From contig CM030934.1 in the NCBI GenBank assembly GCA_018136815.1, forward strand, positions 5,095,587-5,159,586: a DNA stretch of 64,000 nt, read 5' to 3'. This document shows, piece after piece, positions 53,503 through 64,000 of the stretch. A model generated the notes under the pieces. The model was not told the DNA's origin and did no database searches. It was given only the letters and a program-made list of their open reading frames with translations. Origin of the DNA: Isochrysis galbana (taxonomy: Eukaryota > Haptophyta > Isochrysidales > Isochrysidaceae). Made by a program: the position numbers and the translations under genes. The first letter of the stretch is position 1. Every line of letters begins with the position of its first letter.

Positions 53503-54569
53503 CGTTGAATCTACGACATCGCTATCGTGCTACCCAAAGCCTACGCCAGCCGTGGTTACCAAGCATCCCTGCAAGCTGCACAATCAGGGAGGACAACATC
53601 ACGAGCTAAATAGCGCGACTTCAATTGTGTGTGATCATCATTACCTCCCTTTCTAGTCCTTCTGTTTGATCGCGTTGATTGAGTCATTGGATATATTTGT
53701 GGAAGAGCTTCTCAAGGCAAGGCGCAGTTGCGAAACCCACGAACAACCCCAGCGAAACACTTTCACAAATAAGCAGATGAAATTAAACGTTTTAATATTC
53801 TTACCGCACAAGCGGCAAGCGGCCGTGGACCCACCACTTTCTTTTGTGGAGCAATAATAATACTATTAATAGTAATAATAAATTAAATCTTTTAATAGTC
53901 TCACCGCACACGCGGCCGTGGACCCTCTACTTTCTACTCACGTAGGAAAACTTTCTACACCCCCACTCCCCCGGCCCTTCTCCCCCCGCCATAAGGCGAC
54001 TCCCCCCGTGCACTACTAGGGGCGCGGCGAGGACGGCCTGGACGCTGGCGCTCGTGAGCCAGGTGTCGAAGCGTTGAGAAGCTGGAAGTCGGTGGCAACG
54101 TCGGGCGAGGGCGAATCCTGCGAGGGGCGGGTCGGGGTGGTCAGGGCGGGTACGTGTGTGGCCTAGGGGGCCGTGTGCGCGAACTATGAGGTGCGCTGAG
54201 GGCTGCGCAGATGACGTCTTGCCTTCAGCAGGCAGGCGATCAATCTCGGGCGGCCGACGAGTGGGACGGATCAATAAGGAGTCCGGTGTGATGAATACTC
54301 TGTTTCAAAATACGTCTATCACTCCCGCGGCGGGCGCCGCGGTTCTTTACCGGTAGAGCCCCAGAGCTTGTGCAAGGGAGGGGCGAGGGGGGAGGAGAAT
54401 CGCACCATTTTCTGGCGAAGATTTTCGTGGCGGCAGGTGGCCCCCCTGGGAGTTTTGTTGTGGACTTTGGAAAATGGTCAAAAAATGTCACCCCCCCCCC
54501 ATATTAGTACTTAAAAAGCCCTGTTTGACCGCCCTACATATAGGTGCATATTTCTTATAAGATTCTGCT
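53503..54569. other. Intergenic region with inverted-repeat partner
   Basis: 53892-53942 is the exact reverse complement of 18267-18317. A diverged copy lies at 53791-53836 (TTAATATTCTTACCGCACA). AT-rich trinucleotide sequence fills 53853-53890. The minus-strand frame 54274-53927 is open but unassigned. Confidence 0.55.
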
Positions 54570-54946
54570 TCAACCTACTTTTATAAGTAGGGGTCAATGG
54601 GGGCCTCGCGCCCCCCTCTCTCCATCGCGGACACCCCCAGGGGTGGGCCCGTACAATCAACCACAGCCCCTGCCCTTTGGCAGGGGCTGGGCAATCATCA
54701 CACTGGCCCAGACCCCTAGTGGGCGCGGGCCGTGATTCGCACTCCCACGCCCTGCGTGGGCCTGCCCTCGAGCTGACCCCCCCCCCTTCCCTGGTCGCCA
54801 GGCAGACAGATGCCTCTGGGCGGCTCCCATGGCCAGCGAGGCAAGCGTGGGAGAGGCAGGGGGGGCCAGGGGCTGAGCCCCAGCCTCCACTGCCCCCTGA
54901 GCTGCCCTTGCTGGCCCTCTGGGAGCTCCCAAAGGCCCTCTGAGAG
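54570..54946 (+). repeat. Hairpin repeat family, 380-bp subfamily (copy 8)
   Basis: Begins TCAACCTACTTTTATAAGTA with a perfect CCTACTT/AAGTAGG stem and matches 23470-23852 over its full length in the same orientation. The two copies differ by point changes and a few short indels. Confidence 0.85.
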
Positions 54947-55338
54947 CAAGCCGTGGCGCGCCGCATGGCGACGCGCCGCAGGGAGAGGGGTGGAGGAGAA
55001 TGGAGAGGGGGAGAGGGGGGGATTTGCACCCCCCCCGATGGCCGATGGAGTGCGGTAAGAAACGGGCCCCGTTTGCGTTAGCAAACGGGCGAAGGGGGGC
55101 GGCTGGCGACAGGAGGGGGAGAAGAAGGGAGTGGCTCAAGACGTCCCTGTGGCAGGTATAGGGGGGCGCAGTCATTTATTTCTTCGAGGACTGCTCGCGG
55201 CGCGAGCTGTAAGGGCCGTTCCGCTTCTCGACGAGAGGTCCCTCCCCCCCCCCGGTGCTTTTTCCCGGAGAGTCGGCCGGCGTCGACCGGTCCGCCTCAA
55301 ATAAAAAATAATTACAACTGGGAATATCGGCGGCTGCA
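54947..55338. other. Intergenic region
   Basis: G-rich flank (GGGGAGAGGGGGGGA) and the inverted pair GGGCCCCGTTTGC/GCAAACGGGC near 55063-55090. No gene seen. Confidence 0.4.
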
Positions 55339-56013
55339 ATGAGCCGCTGGCCGATGCCGCACGCCGACGCAGGTGAAGACGCAGGTGAAGATGTCCCAGC
55401 AGGCCCTGCAGAGACCCCGGCAGAGCCCGGGGGCGGGCGGGCGGGTCATCTGAGCGCCCCGGCTTGCATTAATGGTCATGTCTCGGGCCTAGGCTCCTTC
55501 AGACGGCGAAGGGGTAGCGTTGCGCACTCCCGGGGTTGCTGGAGTGTTGCAGCGGCAAACTGCGAGGATGCTGCTGAGGCCGTAGAGGTCGCCAGTCGAG
55601 CGCCCGAAGTCAGTGGTGTCGCAGATTTGGCAACCAATGGTGAGTCAGGCGCTCTCCGGCTGGGCTCCTTCAGAAGGCGAAGGCTTAGCGTCACGCATTC
55701 CCAGTGTTGCGGGAGTGGTGCAGCTTGCGAGAGTGCAGATGAAAGCAGCCTTCACGTCGCCGGCGCTGCAGCGCCCGCTGTTTTCAAGGAGATTGGTGAC
55801 GCCCATGTGCTACTGTCTCGCATGTACCACAGGTCTGGCGCAAGCACTGCTCGCACAGTGCTGGCTGTCTTCTTCTACAAGATCGGCAGGGAGCGCACGC
55901 GTCTGGAATCAGCCGGAGTCGAGACGGACGAACAGCACGAGGAAACGCAGCAGGGTGAAATAGCGGAGGGAGCATGTTCGAGCGACAGCGACAACAACGT
56001 GCCCAGCCTCTGA
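55339..56013 (+). CDS. Hypothetical protein with duplicated RRRxS motif
   Basis: 224 residues from ATG 55339. An internal duplication: LGSFRRRRGSVAHSRGCW (about residues 51-68) and LGSFRRRRLSVTHSQCCG (about 108-125), 57 residues apart, inside otherwise Ala/Ser/Glu-rich sequence. RRRxS is a typical basophilic-kinase site, so phosphorylation is possible (inference). The part from about 150 (KEIGDAHVLLSRMYHRSG, LAVFFYKIGRERTRLES) looks helical. The tail is acidic and Ser-rich. No family recognised; the duplicated motif supports real coding. Confidence 0.45.
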   Translation: MSRWPMPHADAGEDAGEDVPAGPAETPAEPGGGRAGHLSAPACINGHVSGLGSFRRRRGSVAHSRGCWSVAAANCEDAAEAVEVASRAPEVSGVADLATNGESGALRLGSFRRRRLSVTHSQCCGSGAACESADESSLHVAGAAAPAVFKEIGDAHVLLSRMYHRSGASTARTVLAVFFYKIGRERTRLESAGVETDEQHEETQQGEIAEGACSSDSDNNVPSL

Positions 56014-56735
56014 AAATGGGCCCCCCGCTGGCTTCATGTGTTCAGCGCGGGGCTGTTGTGTTGCTGCTGCACTTCCGCTGCTGCGCTTCCCATGTCCGCA
56101 TAAGTGAATGAATCAGCTTGAGGATCTTGTATTGAATAGAACGGGTGTGTGCGCGCGGGATTTGATGTGCGCGCACGGGCTCCGCAGCTGTATGTGGCGT
56201 CGATGCCGCAGTTGGAGTGAAGGAGTGTGCGTGCAGTGCAGGTGCCTGCTTATTTTTTCCGATAACATGGGTGGTGTGCCCCACCACTTGATCAATTTTG
56301 GCTCTCAACTTGCAATCCCACGCGAGCACGATCAACAGCCACCTTGGCGGGCTACTGGCCGCCCAGCGCGCCCCGTTCACCGTGTCTTCACCTGCACCTG
56401 CAGTTCTTGCACTCTCACCTTCACCTGCACCTTCACTGAAGAAAAAACTTCGGACCAGCACCTTCCCAGTTGGAAAATTTTTTTATTCTCAATGGGTTTT
56501 CCCTCATTTTAACTTTGTCGCATTCATCCTAGATGATGCGATTTCCAGGCTCTTATTTCCAGGTCCTTCGCCGTGCGGCCACACGGTGAAGCTCAGGTAC
56601 TTCTAGGTTGGTAGGGTTCGTCCCTAGCGACCTAGAATTCGAGTTCTCGTTTCGTTCCTTCTAGCCTGTTTGTCAGGTATCGGACGAGCACATTCATAAG
56701 CTTCTTCGCTCGATGGTCCGGGTTAAGCCTCAGTA
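56014..56735. other. Region upstream of the Gypsy frame
   Basis: No LTR, primer-binding site or Gag-like frame recognised. Some 5' LTR or leader sequence of the Gypsy element may lie here, but the 3' LTR is outside the window so it cannot be matched. Confidence 0.35.
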
Positions 56736-57072
56736 GGGGTCCGGCGGGGTCCCCGTCCTTCAAACCCTGGCGGAGAACATCGCGGGCGGTGGGCCCGAAC
56801 GCCACCACCACCATCCCGATCCGATCCCTACGCCGCTTGGGGAGAAGAGCTGTCAACGCGGCGATTCTCCCCCTGTCTCTAGCTCTATTCAGTCCTCGAC
56901 GGTGGGAGCCGCCTCGCCGGCTGAAGCCCCCGCCGAACGGCTATCTCGGAAGCCGGAGTCGACACTTGACCCGGGCTCCTGGAAACAGGTTTGCCCCGGA
57001 GATCGTCGCGACCCGACTCTCCGAAATTCGTGTACGTCTACAAGTTCTTCTATTACTTCGCACGCTATTAGG

Positions 57073-60000
57073 ATGTTAGGGGCTGATTCTCGCACGCTGC
57101 CCCTCTTGGAGTCTGTTTCTACGGATACTATGCTGTCATCGGTTCCTTCTAACTCTCCTAGGTCTTTCGACGCATCTTCATCCCTGGGTTCACCCCCCGA
57201 CGGCCCTGCCCAAGGGGGTGGGCTAGGTAGATTCGACGCGTCTTCGGTCTCTTCGTTTCGTAAACGAACAGTTGTGAAGCCCTCGAGGGCTGTCGACTCG
57301 GTATCATCTTCTGCTCTAGGTTCTATGGATAGGTCCGACGTGGCCGCTGCCGCGTACGAAAACGTTGTTGCTGCTTTACCTGTTTCTGCTCTTTCCCGGC
57401 GGGACCCCTCTGGAGACCTCTCTCCCAAGGGCCATAGCCGGAGCCGCTCTGCGGACGAATCGTCGTTGTCTACCGTAGGTTCTCGTGCTGTTGAGGCGGA
57501 GACTAGTGTCTCCTCTTCACCTCTCTCCCCGGTTCGTTATATTTCTCCGTCATCGTGTTCATTCTCTCGTCTCGAAGTTGCACCTGTTCTCGTTTCTGAC
57601 CTGGTTCCCGACCCGGAAGGGTCGGCTTCCGGGGTCGATGAAGTTGAAGGTTGCAAGGGAGCTGCGGCTTTCCGCGCTCACGCCGTGGTCACTCCAGCCT
57701 CGGGAGACGCAGGGGCCGTCGATTACGATCCCACGTCGCGCACCACATGGACGCCGGCGTCTCCTCTTTCTCTCGGCTCTCCGGAGGATCCCCATTCCAG
57801 GGATCGCCCGCCGGGGCCAACCCCCTTCAGGTCTAGCCCACCGAAACTTGAGGGCGACGACCCCCTCCCCCTGAATTCTACTGCCGAGGCCATCCACCGG
57901 ATCGCCGTGGTTGGTTGTTCCTCGGCCGCCAAGTCTACTGAAGCTGCCCGCGCCCCTACGCGCGAGCTTCAAATGTTAGCCGCCTCCCGTGCCCGGGCTA
58001 GCGGTTCCTCCGTCATCTTGCCCCGCCATCTCGCCGAAGCTGCTCTAGCCTTGCGGCGGCCGGACGCGAGCACTCATGCATCGCCCTCTGCCGTGTTGCC
58101 GACGCATTTTGACGAGCTTTGCGCTGAGTTGGCAGCGATCCACGACGCCGTGACGTTCGACGCGGCCGAGGGGATTCCTCCACCCCGCGTTCTAGTCGTC
58201 GGTGAAGCTAGCGGGGTCGTGTCTTCGATGTTCCTACTTGCCGGAGCGCACGTCGCGACGTGCGATCTACGACCGTCGGAGATCGACTACATTCCCCACT
58301 TCTGCGGAGATGCTCTTCACATTCAAAATCTCGGTTGGGACCTCGTGGTCGCGCATCCGCCGTGCACGTATTTGTCGGCGGTGAGTTGCCAGTGGCTCGA
58401 TCGGGAACCGGGACGTCGCCAGGCTCTCGAATCCGCCGCTAGAGTCTTCCTCGCCATGGCAAGCGCCGACGCGCCTTTCGTTGCCGTCGAAAATCCTCGA
58501 ATGCACGCGGAAGCCTCTGCCTTAGTCGGGGGGTTGCGACCGCGGCAGTTTGTGCAGCCGTGGCAGCACGGCACGGGCCATCAAAAGGCAACTGGCCTGT
58601 ACCTGACGGCTTCACTCCCGCCCCTGCAGCCTTCGAAGATTGTCGAGGGACGTCTATCCGCGATGGCGGATCTATCGCCGTCGCCTCACCGTGGCGCCCT
58701 TCGCAGCCGCACCTATGTGGGCATTGCCGGTGCAATGGCGGCCCAGTGGATGCCGGTCTTGCGCCGTTATGCGCGCAAAGCCAAGGCGTCGCGTTCGCTC
58801 AACTTCACGGTGGACTGGGCAATTTCCCAAGCAGCTGCCAGCTTGAGAGAACGCCCCTCGCTTTGTTCGACCGGCTTCGAACTGGCTGAGCCGAGGACGG
58901 CTCTAGCTCGCTTCATGGAGGGGAGAGGCGAAGCAGCTTCTAGCCCTCACCTCACGCCTCCCAGCGGTTCGCCAGTGTCTGATTCGGTTGTCGTGATCAG
59001 AGACGCGGGCCCCGTTGCCGATGCGTCTCGCCTGCTTCATCGGAAGGACTCGGAAACCAACGCATCGCAAGACGGGACCGTGGCGGAAGTGGACTGCTTC
59101 ACGCCGTGGGAGTGGCCCAGGAAGGACCGCTCTACAACGCCAGGCCCTCCAAACACGGTGAAGAAGCGCCGCAGCAAGTGGCAGGTCTTCGACCGTGATG
59201 TAATTTCGGGGGTCCATCGGTGGCGGGATGTCACGCCTTCCATCGCCCAAGAAATCGCTGAGCAAGCGGCAGCTGCGGAGCCGTCGGAACCTTCCATCTT
59301 GTCTCGACTGGGCTCTCAAGGCATCAATGCACTATCTCCGAGCGCCTCCTTCACGGCTGGCGACGAAGGAGTGGCCGAACCGACCGGTTCGGTCGTAGCC
59401 GAAAGGCCACTTGAAAACGGGGATGTTGGGCTGGACTCGGGAGAAGATGATACGCCCGAGACTCCAGAACACCGGAGCATGCAGGCCCTCGAGACCAAGC
59501 CCTCCGACGCCGCCGACGGAGAAGGTACTCCACAGGCATTGTGTGGCGATGGGGCTGCCGCTAGGGGCCTCAGTGCGGCTGGTTTTTCCGAGTTGTCGAA
59601 GCTTCCGAAGACAGACTTGCAGAAGTCCCTGGAGAAGGAATGGTCACGCCAAATGGATCAACCTCGGCATCCGACGGACCGTCGAGGGCTAGGCTATGAT
59701 GGCGTGCCTAACCCCTCTAGTTCGGCAGAGGCATCCCCATACTCTTCAATACCATTCGTGCCGCAGACGGTAGCCGCCGCTATCGAGCGAGTGCCCCACG
59801 TCGATGAATCTTCTCCGTCCAGGCCAGCCTCCAATCCAACCACCCCGTCACCCGGAGCCGGAACCTCGCTTCCAGTAGAATCTATCGCGGACACGCCGCC
59901 GCCGCTCTACCCTCGTCACTGCCCCTATGTCCGCGATCTCGTGGTCTGCCGTGCCGATGGCGACCGCGCAGCTCAAGGGTTCGTTCTCCCGGACGTTGCC

Positions 60001-63000
60001 CTCACGGTGAACAGCACCCTGGCTGACACTGGAGCGGGCCCGTCAGTAATCACCACTGCTCTTCTCGATCGACTACCTGAAGACGCTTGCGTCGAACGCG
60101 TATCGGACGCTACCGTCCCCAACCTACATGGGCCGGACGGCCTTCCTCTCATCACTAGGGGCCGGGCTAGCCTCGTCTTCTCCTTGTCCGGTCGCCTCTT
60201 TCGTCATTTGTTCGCGGTCATCGAAGGGAACCCGATGCTTCTGCTCGGGAACGATTTTTTGGCCGCCCACTCCGCTACCATTTCTCTCGACGCCGCGAGC
60301 TCGGAAGGAAGCCTCCGCCTCCGTCCGGCCTCTGGCGATTCAGAAGATTCTTCAAGAGTCCTTTCCGAATGTGTAGTCAGAGTTTCCACGGCGCCGCCCC
60401 CAGTCGCGGACTCCGGCTTCGTCGGAGCTATCTCGATGTCACCCGGTCAGCCGCTGACTGTCGACTTTCTGGAGAGGTCGACGGGAACACGAGAGACCCC
60501 GGGCGGATCGGAGGGTGAGGCTGCTGCTGATGCTAGGCAGCCACTCTATACACCTCTCTTTGAGTCTGCCGACGAGTTTGCGGCCAAAGCTCCGGCGTCT
60601 ACCTCGTCCGAATATCTTCTCTACACGGAGCAAGCGGTGACGATTCCTGCCTTCCACCGCGCAACCATCTGGGTCAGGGTTCCGCTAGCTCTCCGAGATC
60701 ATTCGGACTGCGCGATGCTAGTCGACCGCCTACCAAATCGCGAGGCTCTCGATTCGTCCTCTCTCGTAATGCCCACGGTGGTCACGCCCACGGACGATCA
60801 CCGCATCGCGGTGACGATCGTCCACACCGGAGTCGATGCGCTGACCCTGCCGTCTCTGCATCCGATAGCTTCGCTCCAGGTGCGCTTCAAGTTGCACCGG
60901 GGCTGGACTCCGACTGGAAGCGAGGGGGATGGTGACCCTGTCACCGCGCTGAGCGAGGAGCAACGATCTCTACTCGACTCAGCCACCATCGATCCGGACC
61001 GGCTTCTTTCCGACGATCAACGAGAAGAAGTACGCCAACTCTTGGCCCGGCGCATCAAAGCTTTCGCGTTGCACCCGGGGGCTCCAAACCATACGCACGT
61101 TCTCGAGGTGGAGTTGCCACTCAACCCCGTCGCTGTTCCTCACCGGCACGCTCCGTCTAGAGTGGGCCGNNNNNNNNNNNNNNNNNNNNNNNNNNNNNNN
61201 NNNNNNNNNNNNNNNNNNNNNNNNNNNNNNNNNNNNNNNNNNNNNNNNNNNNNNNNNNNNNNNNNNNNNCGCAGGCGAGCTCATCATAGAAGAGGAGGTA
61301 GCCAAGATGGAAGCCGCCGGCATTATTCGCAAGTCAAATTCGGCTTGGGCTTCCCGAGTAGTCCTGGTCAGCAAGAAAGATGGCTCCGTTCGATTCTGCG
61401 TGGACTACCGCGACACGAACGCCAAGCTACGCGTCGAGGATAGCCCTCTACCCCTCATTGTAGAGGCTATTGATAGGCTAGCGTCCGGCCAAGGGCCGCT
61501 CAGTTCTCTCTTTTTATGTACTCTCGATTTAGCCTCTGGTTTTTTGGGCATCCCGATCAAAGAATCGCACAAACATATCACCGCTTTCACTACCCACCGC
61601 GGCAAATACGAGTTCAACTTTCTACCGTTCGGCATCCAATCAGGTCCCTCCTACATGTGCCGCTTGATGGACATCGTTCTCGGTGCGCTAGCTTGGGAGA
61701 TCTGCATGCCTTACCTCGATGATGTGGGCATCTGGTCAACGGGCGTGGGTCCTTCCGAAGAGGCCAGGGCACAGGCTTCGTTCGAGCAAATGCTTCACCG
61801 GCTAGACCTCGTTCTCGAGCGGCTAGAGTGGGCCGGCCTGACCTGCAAGATGTCCAAGTGTGTCTTCTTTGCCACCTCTACGGAGTACCTCGGTCACGTT
61901 GTCTCGAGGGAAGGTCTCAAGATGGACCCGAAGAAGGTCGCAGCTGTCGCCGACATCGACCCGTCATCCATCAACTCCTTGGAAGCGGTTCGATCTTTCC
62001 TCGGCCTTTGCTCCTACTATCGTCGATTCATTCGCCAATTCGCCGCTAAGGCTGCTCCCCTCACTGCTCTCACGCGGAAGGGCTGCGACGTGGCAAAGGA
62101 GTCCCAGTCCGAGGAGTGTCGCCGAGCTATCCAAGAGCTCAAGACAGCGATCACTTCGGAGCCCGTCTTGACTCCACCCAGGGATGATCGGCCCTTCATC
62201 GTCAAGACCGATGGAGCTAGCAAGTTGGGCATCGCCGGCATCCTCTCGCAGCTAGGAGACGATAACCGTGAACGAGTCGTTGGGTACTACGCTCGCAGTC
62301 TCACCTCGGCCGAACGCCATTGGACGGTGACCGAGATTGAACTCTTGGCCGCCCTGGAATCCATCCGAAATTGGCGACCCTACCTTTGGGGGCGTCGGTT
62401 CAAGTTAGTCGTCGACCACTCCGCGCTGCGATGGCTGCATACCATGAAGGATCAAGTAGCCGGTGGGCCAGCCTCTCGGCTGACTCGGTGGGCTCTCAAG
62501 TTGGCTGAGTACCGGTTCGACGTCGAACATAAACCAGGAGCTGTTCATCAGGATGCTGACGGGCTGTCCCGGCTAGCATCCCTGGAGCCGGAACACGAAG
62601 ACGAACCACTCGCCGGCCCAGCGTCGTTAGCGGTACGTGAGCCTGGCTCAGAGTCTCTAGCCGAGCATGAACGGTCTCATCCGGTGGCTGCCATCACGCG
62701 CTCCGTAGTTACGGCGCGAGGGCTTCAAGCTTTGGACCGATCTCGTCGTCGAGCCTCCGATTCCGGGCCCGCCATCCAGTCCAGTTATTTGGCTCCGGGT
62801 ACGCCGACTTCCGAAGAGATGAAAGCGGCCCTGGCGGAAGATCCGTTCGTAGAGCCACTCCTAGGCTCAGGAGAGACGGCCAACCACGAGCCATCAGGCC
62901 AAGGGTCGCCTCCGCCGGCCGCCGCCTCAGGCCCCGTTGCCGACGATGATTCGTGTTCCAGTCCTGTCGCTCCCGCTCCCGCTCCCGCTCAGCAATCCAA

Positions 63001-64000
63001 GATGTTTCGCCGTTTCGTCGTTCACGATGGGCTCGTCTACTATCGCACCGTTCCTGACTCCACCGACCCGGACTCGCTAGTGCTCTATGTTCCGCCCTCC
63101 TTGCGGTCTCGCTACCTTTTTGCCTACCACGATCGCTCCGGTCACCTTGGAGTTTCTCGTATGTCCGGTCTTCTTCGTACTCGGGTATACTGGCCTGGCA
63201 TGTCTTCCGACGTTGCATCCTACGTCCGGGAATGCCACGAGTGCACCCTCGCCAAGCCGCTACCTAGGGCTCTAGCGTCGCCCTCCGGTCTCTCCGTGGG
63301 CACCTACCCCTTTGATGTGGTCTACTGCGACGTGCTCGCACTGGCTCCCACTCACAACTTCGTGCCTGGAGTCTCGGGTTACGACAAGCTGGTCGTCCTC
63401 ATCGACTCGCTCACTCGATGGATTGAGGCTGAGCCTTCGAATGGGGATCCTTCGTCGGAGGTGGCCTTGGACATGTTCATCCGCTTGATTGTGACGCGTT
63501 ATGGAGTCCCTAGGCAGCTTCGGACCGACGCCGGTTCGAATCTATGTTCGGTTCTTGTTTCGCGTATTCTGGAGCTCACCGGGACTGATTTGTCGAGTAC
63601 AGAGCCGTATCGACATGAGGGTGTAGGCTTCGTCGAACGCGCTCAGCAAACGCTCATTCGTTTGATGCGCGCCTCGAACGAGGGTGGCAGCCATTGGGTC
63701 GACCATTTGCCGTTCCTACTCCTCTCGTTGAGGGCTTCTTCCGGTCGTGTTACCTCCCGGTCTCCAGCGTCTTTGATCTTTGGGCGTGAGCTGCGTCTGC
63801 CCGCTCAACTCTCTGATCCGAAGTCCGTTTCGCCAACTGCTCTCGAGGCGGCGTCCGCCGACGTTCGCTCGTACGCATCCAGGCTCAATGCGAGCCTCCG
63901 CCTCTCTTGGTCCAGCGCTCTCGAGGCTACCCTAGCCGCTCAGGCTGAGTCGGTCCGTGACGCTACGATCAAGTCTCAAAGACCAGCTCGTTTCGAACCT
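57073..64000 (+). CDS. Gypsy polyprotein: C5-methyltransferase, protease, RT, RNase H, integrase
   Basis: The frame is open from 56736; the first ATG is 57073. Positions 58186-58790 encode a phage-type cytosine-5 methyltransferase: RVLVVGEASGVVSSMFLLAG (SAM site), CDLRPSE, WDLVVAHPPCTYLS (motif IV PPC), VAVENPRMH (ENP motif), QPWQHGTGHQKATGLYL, LRSRTYVGIAGAMAAQW. Protease: STLADTGAGPSVI (DTG near 60025). After the gap the frame is offset only because N length is arbitrary. RT: IIRKSNSAWASRVVLVSKKD and catalytic YLDD (61709-61720). RNase H: TDGASKLG to VDHSALRWL. Integrase zinc finger: HDRSGHLG with CHECTLAK. Core D-D-E: VVYCDVLAL, RTDAGSN, FVERAQQT. It continues past 64000. Ser/Pro-rich sequence fills the N-terminal 370 residues where Gag is expected. 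Confidence 0.88.
61170..61269. other. Scaffold gap inside the Gypsy polyprotein
   Basis: 100 N between the segment ending in HRHAPSRVG and AGELIIEEEVAKMEAAGIIR. From the usual spacing before a Gypsy RT, only a few tens of bases are probably missing. The apparent frame change across it is an artefact. Confidence 0.95.

Larger units (their letters stand above)
56736..64000 (+). mobile_element. Ty3/Gypsy retrotransposon carrying a DNA methyltransferase domain
   Basis: Order of domains: Ser-rich region, methyltransferase, linker, aspartic protease, [gap], reverse transcriptase, RNase H, integrase zinc finger and integrase core, running off the window. RT before integrase defines Gypsy. No stop or frameshift is seen outside the N gap and all catalytic motifs are kept, so the copy looks young. 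No Gag capsid or zinc knuckle was recognised in the visible part. Confidence 0.85.

Noticed and set aside
56902-61443. A stop at 61443 suggesting the Gypsy polyprotein ends there.
   Set aside because: It lies past the N gap in a frame set by the arbitrary gap length; the RT frame (from 61271) stays open to the window end.

Overview
The window is nuclear DNA of a GC-rich unicellular eukaryote. Several genes are split by GT-AG introns. The products include CCT5, a kinesin, a TOG-domain protein, an ER-type prolyl hydroxylase and a PDZ/IQ/PH protein. Coding regions are rich in Ala, Arg and Ser. Most gene starts lie next to long CT/GA microsatellites, and Copia, Gypsy and LINE debris fills the gaps. 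This suits a microalga or related protist (a haptophyte-like or other secondary alga would fit), but I cannot fix the lineage. Three runs of exactly 100 N (11970, 44070, 61170) are scaffold gaps, so distances and frames across them mean nothing.

Layout. 1-3562: 5'-truncated Copia element with a mutated RT catalytic site. 3801-4834: three-exon gene with two tandem SpoVS domains. 4835-6934: repeat debris and a broken minus-strand gene. 7775-11873: three-exon PDZ-IQ-PH protein. 13543-15446: three-exon histidine acid phosphatase (ACP6-like). 16512-18130: hairpin repeat and LINE remnant. 18980-20269 (-) and 20881-23127 (+): a divergent pair, an EFM7/METTL21-like methyltransferase and a DUF4291-RtcA fusion. 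23128-25650: repeats and two small ORFs. 25652-35289 (-): giant kinesin of about 3177 residues. 35290-40251: repeat-rich, with small ORFs. 40252-41889 (-): prolyl 4-hydroxylase with a VHL-like beta domain. 41890-46475: retroelement debris. 46476-48192 (-) and 49242-51749 (+): divergent CCT5 and CLASP-like TOG protein. 52549-53502: protein with a HET/TIR-like motif set. 53503-56735: repeats and one hypothetical ORF. 56736-64000: Ty3/Gypsy element, open at the window end.

Most notable items. (1) The Gypsy polyprotein carries a phage-type cytosine-5 DNA methyltransferase domain upstream of its protease. (2) DUF4291 is fused to an RNA 3'-phosphate cyclase that keeps its catalytic His. (3) Repeats in the kinesin tail are 28, 49 or 63 residues long, all multiples of seven, so the coiled-coil heptad phase is kept. 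(4) A dispersed repeat family of about eight copies begins with a short hairpin whose stem shows compensatory changes. (5) VHL-like and hydroxylase domains occur in one chain. (6) Two SpoVS domains occur in tandem in a eukaryotic gene.

The cellular genes are unrelated housekeeping or cytoskeletal genes, not an operon. Shared promoters (METTL/RtcA and CCT5/TOG) are the only functional linkage visible.
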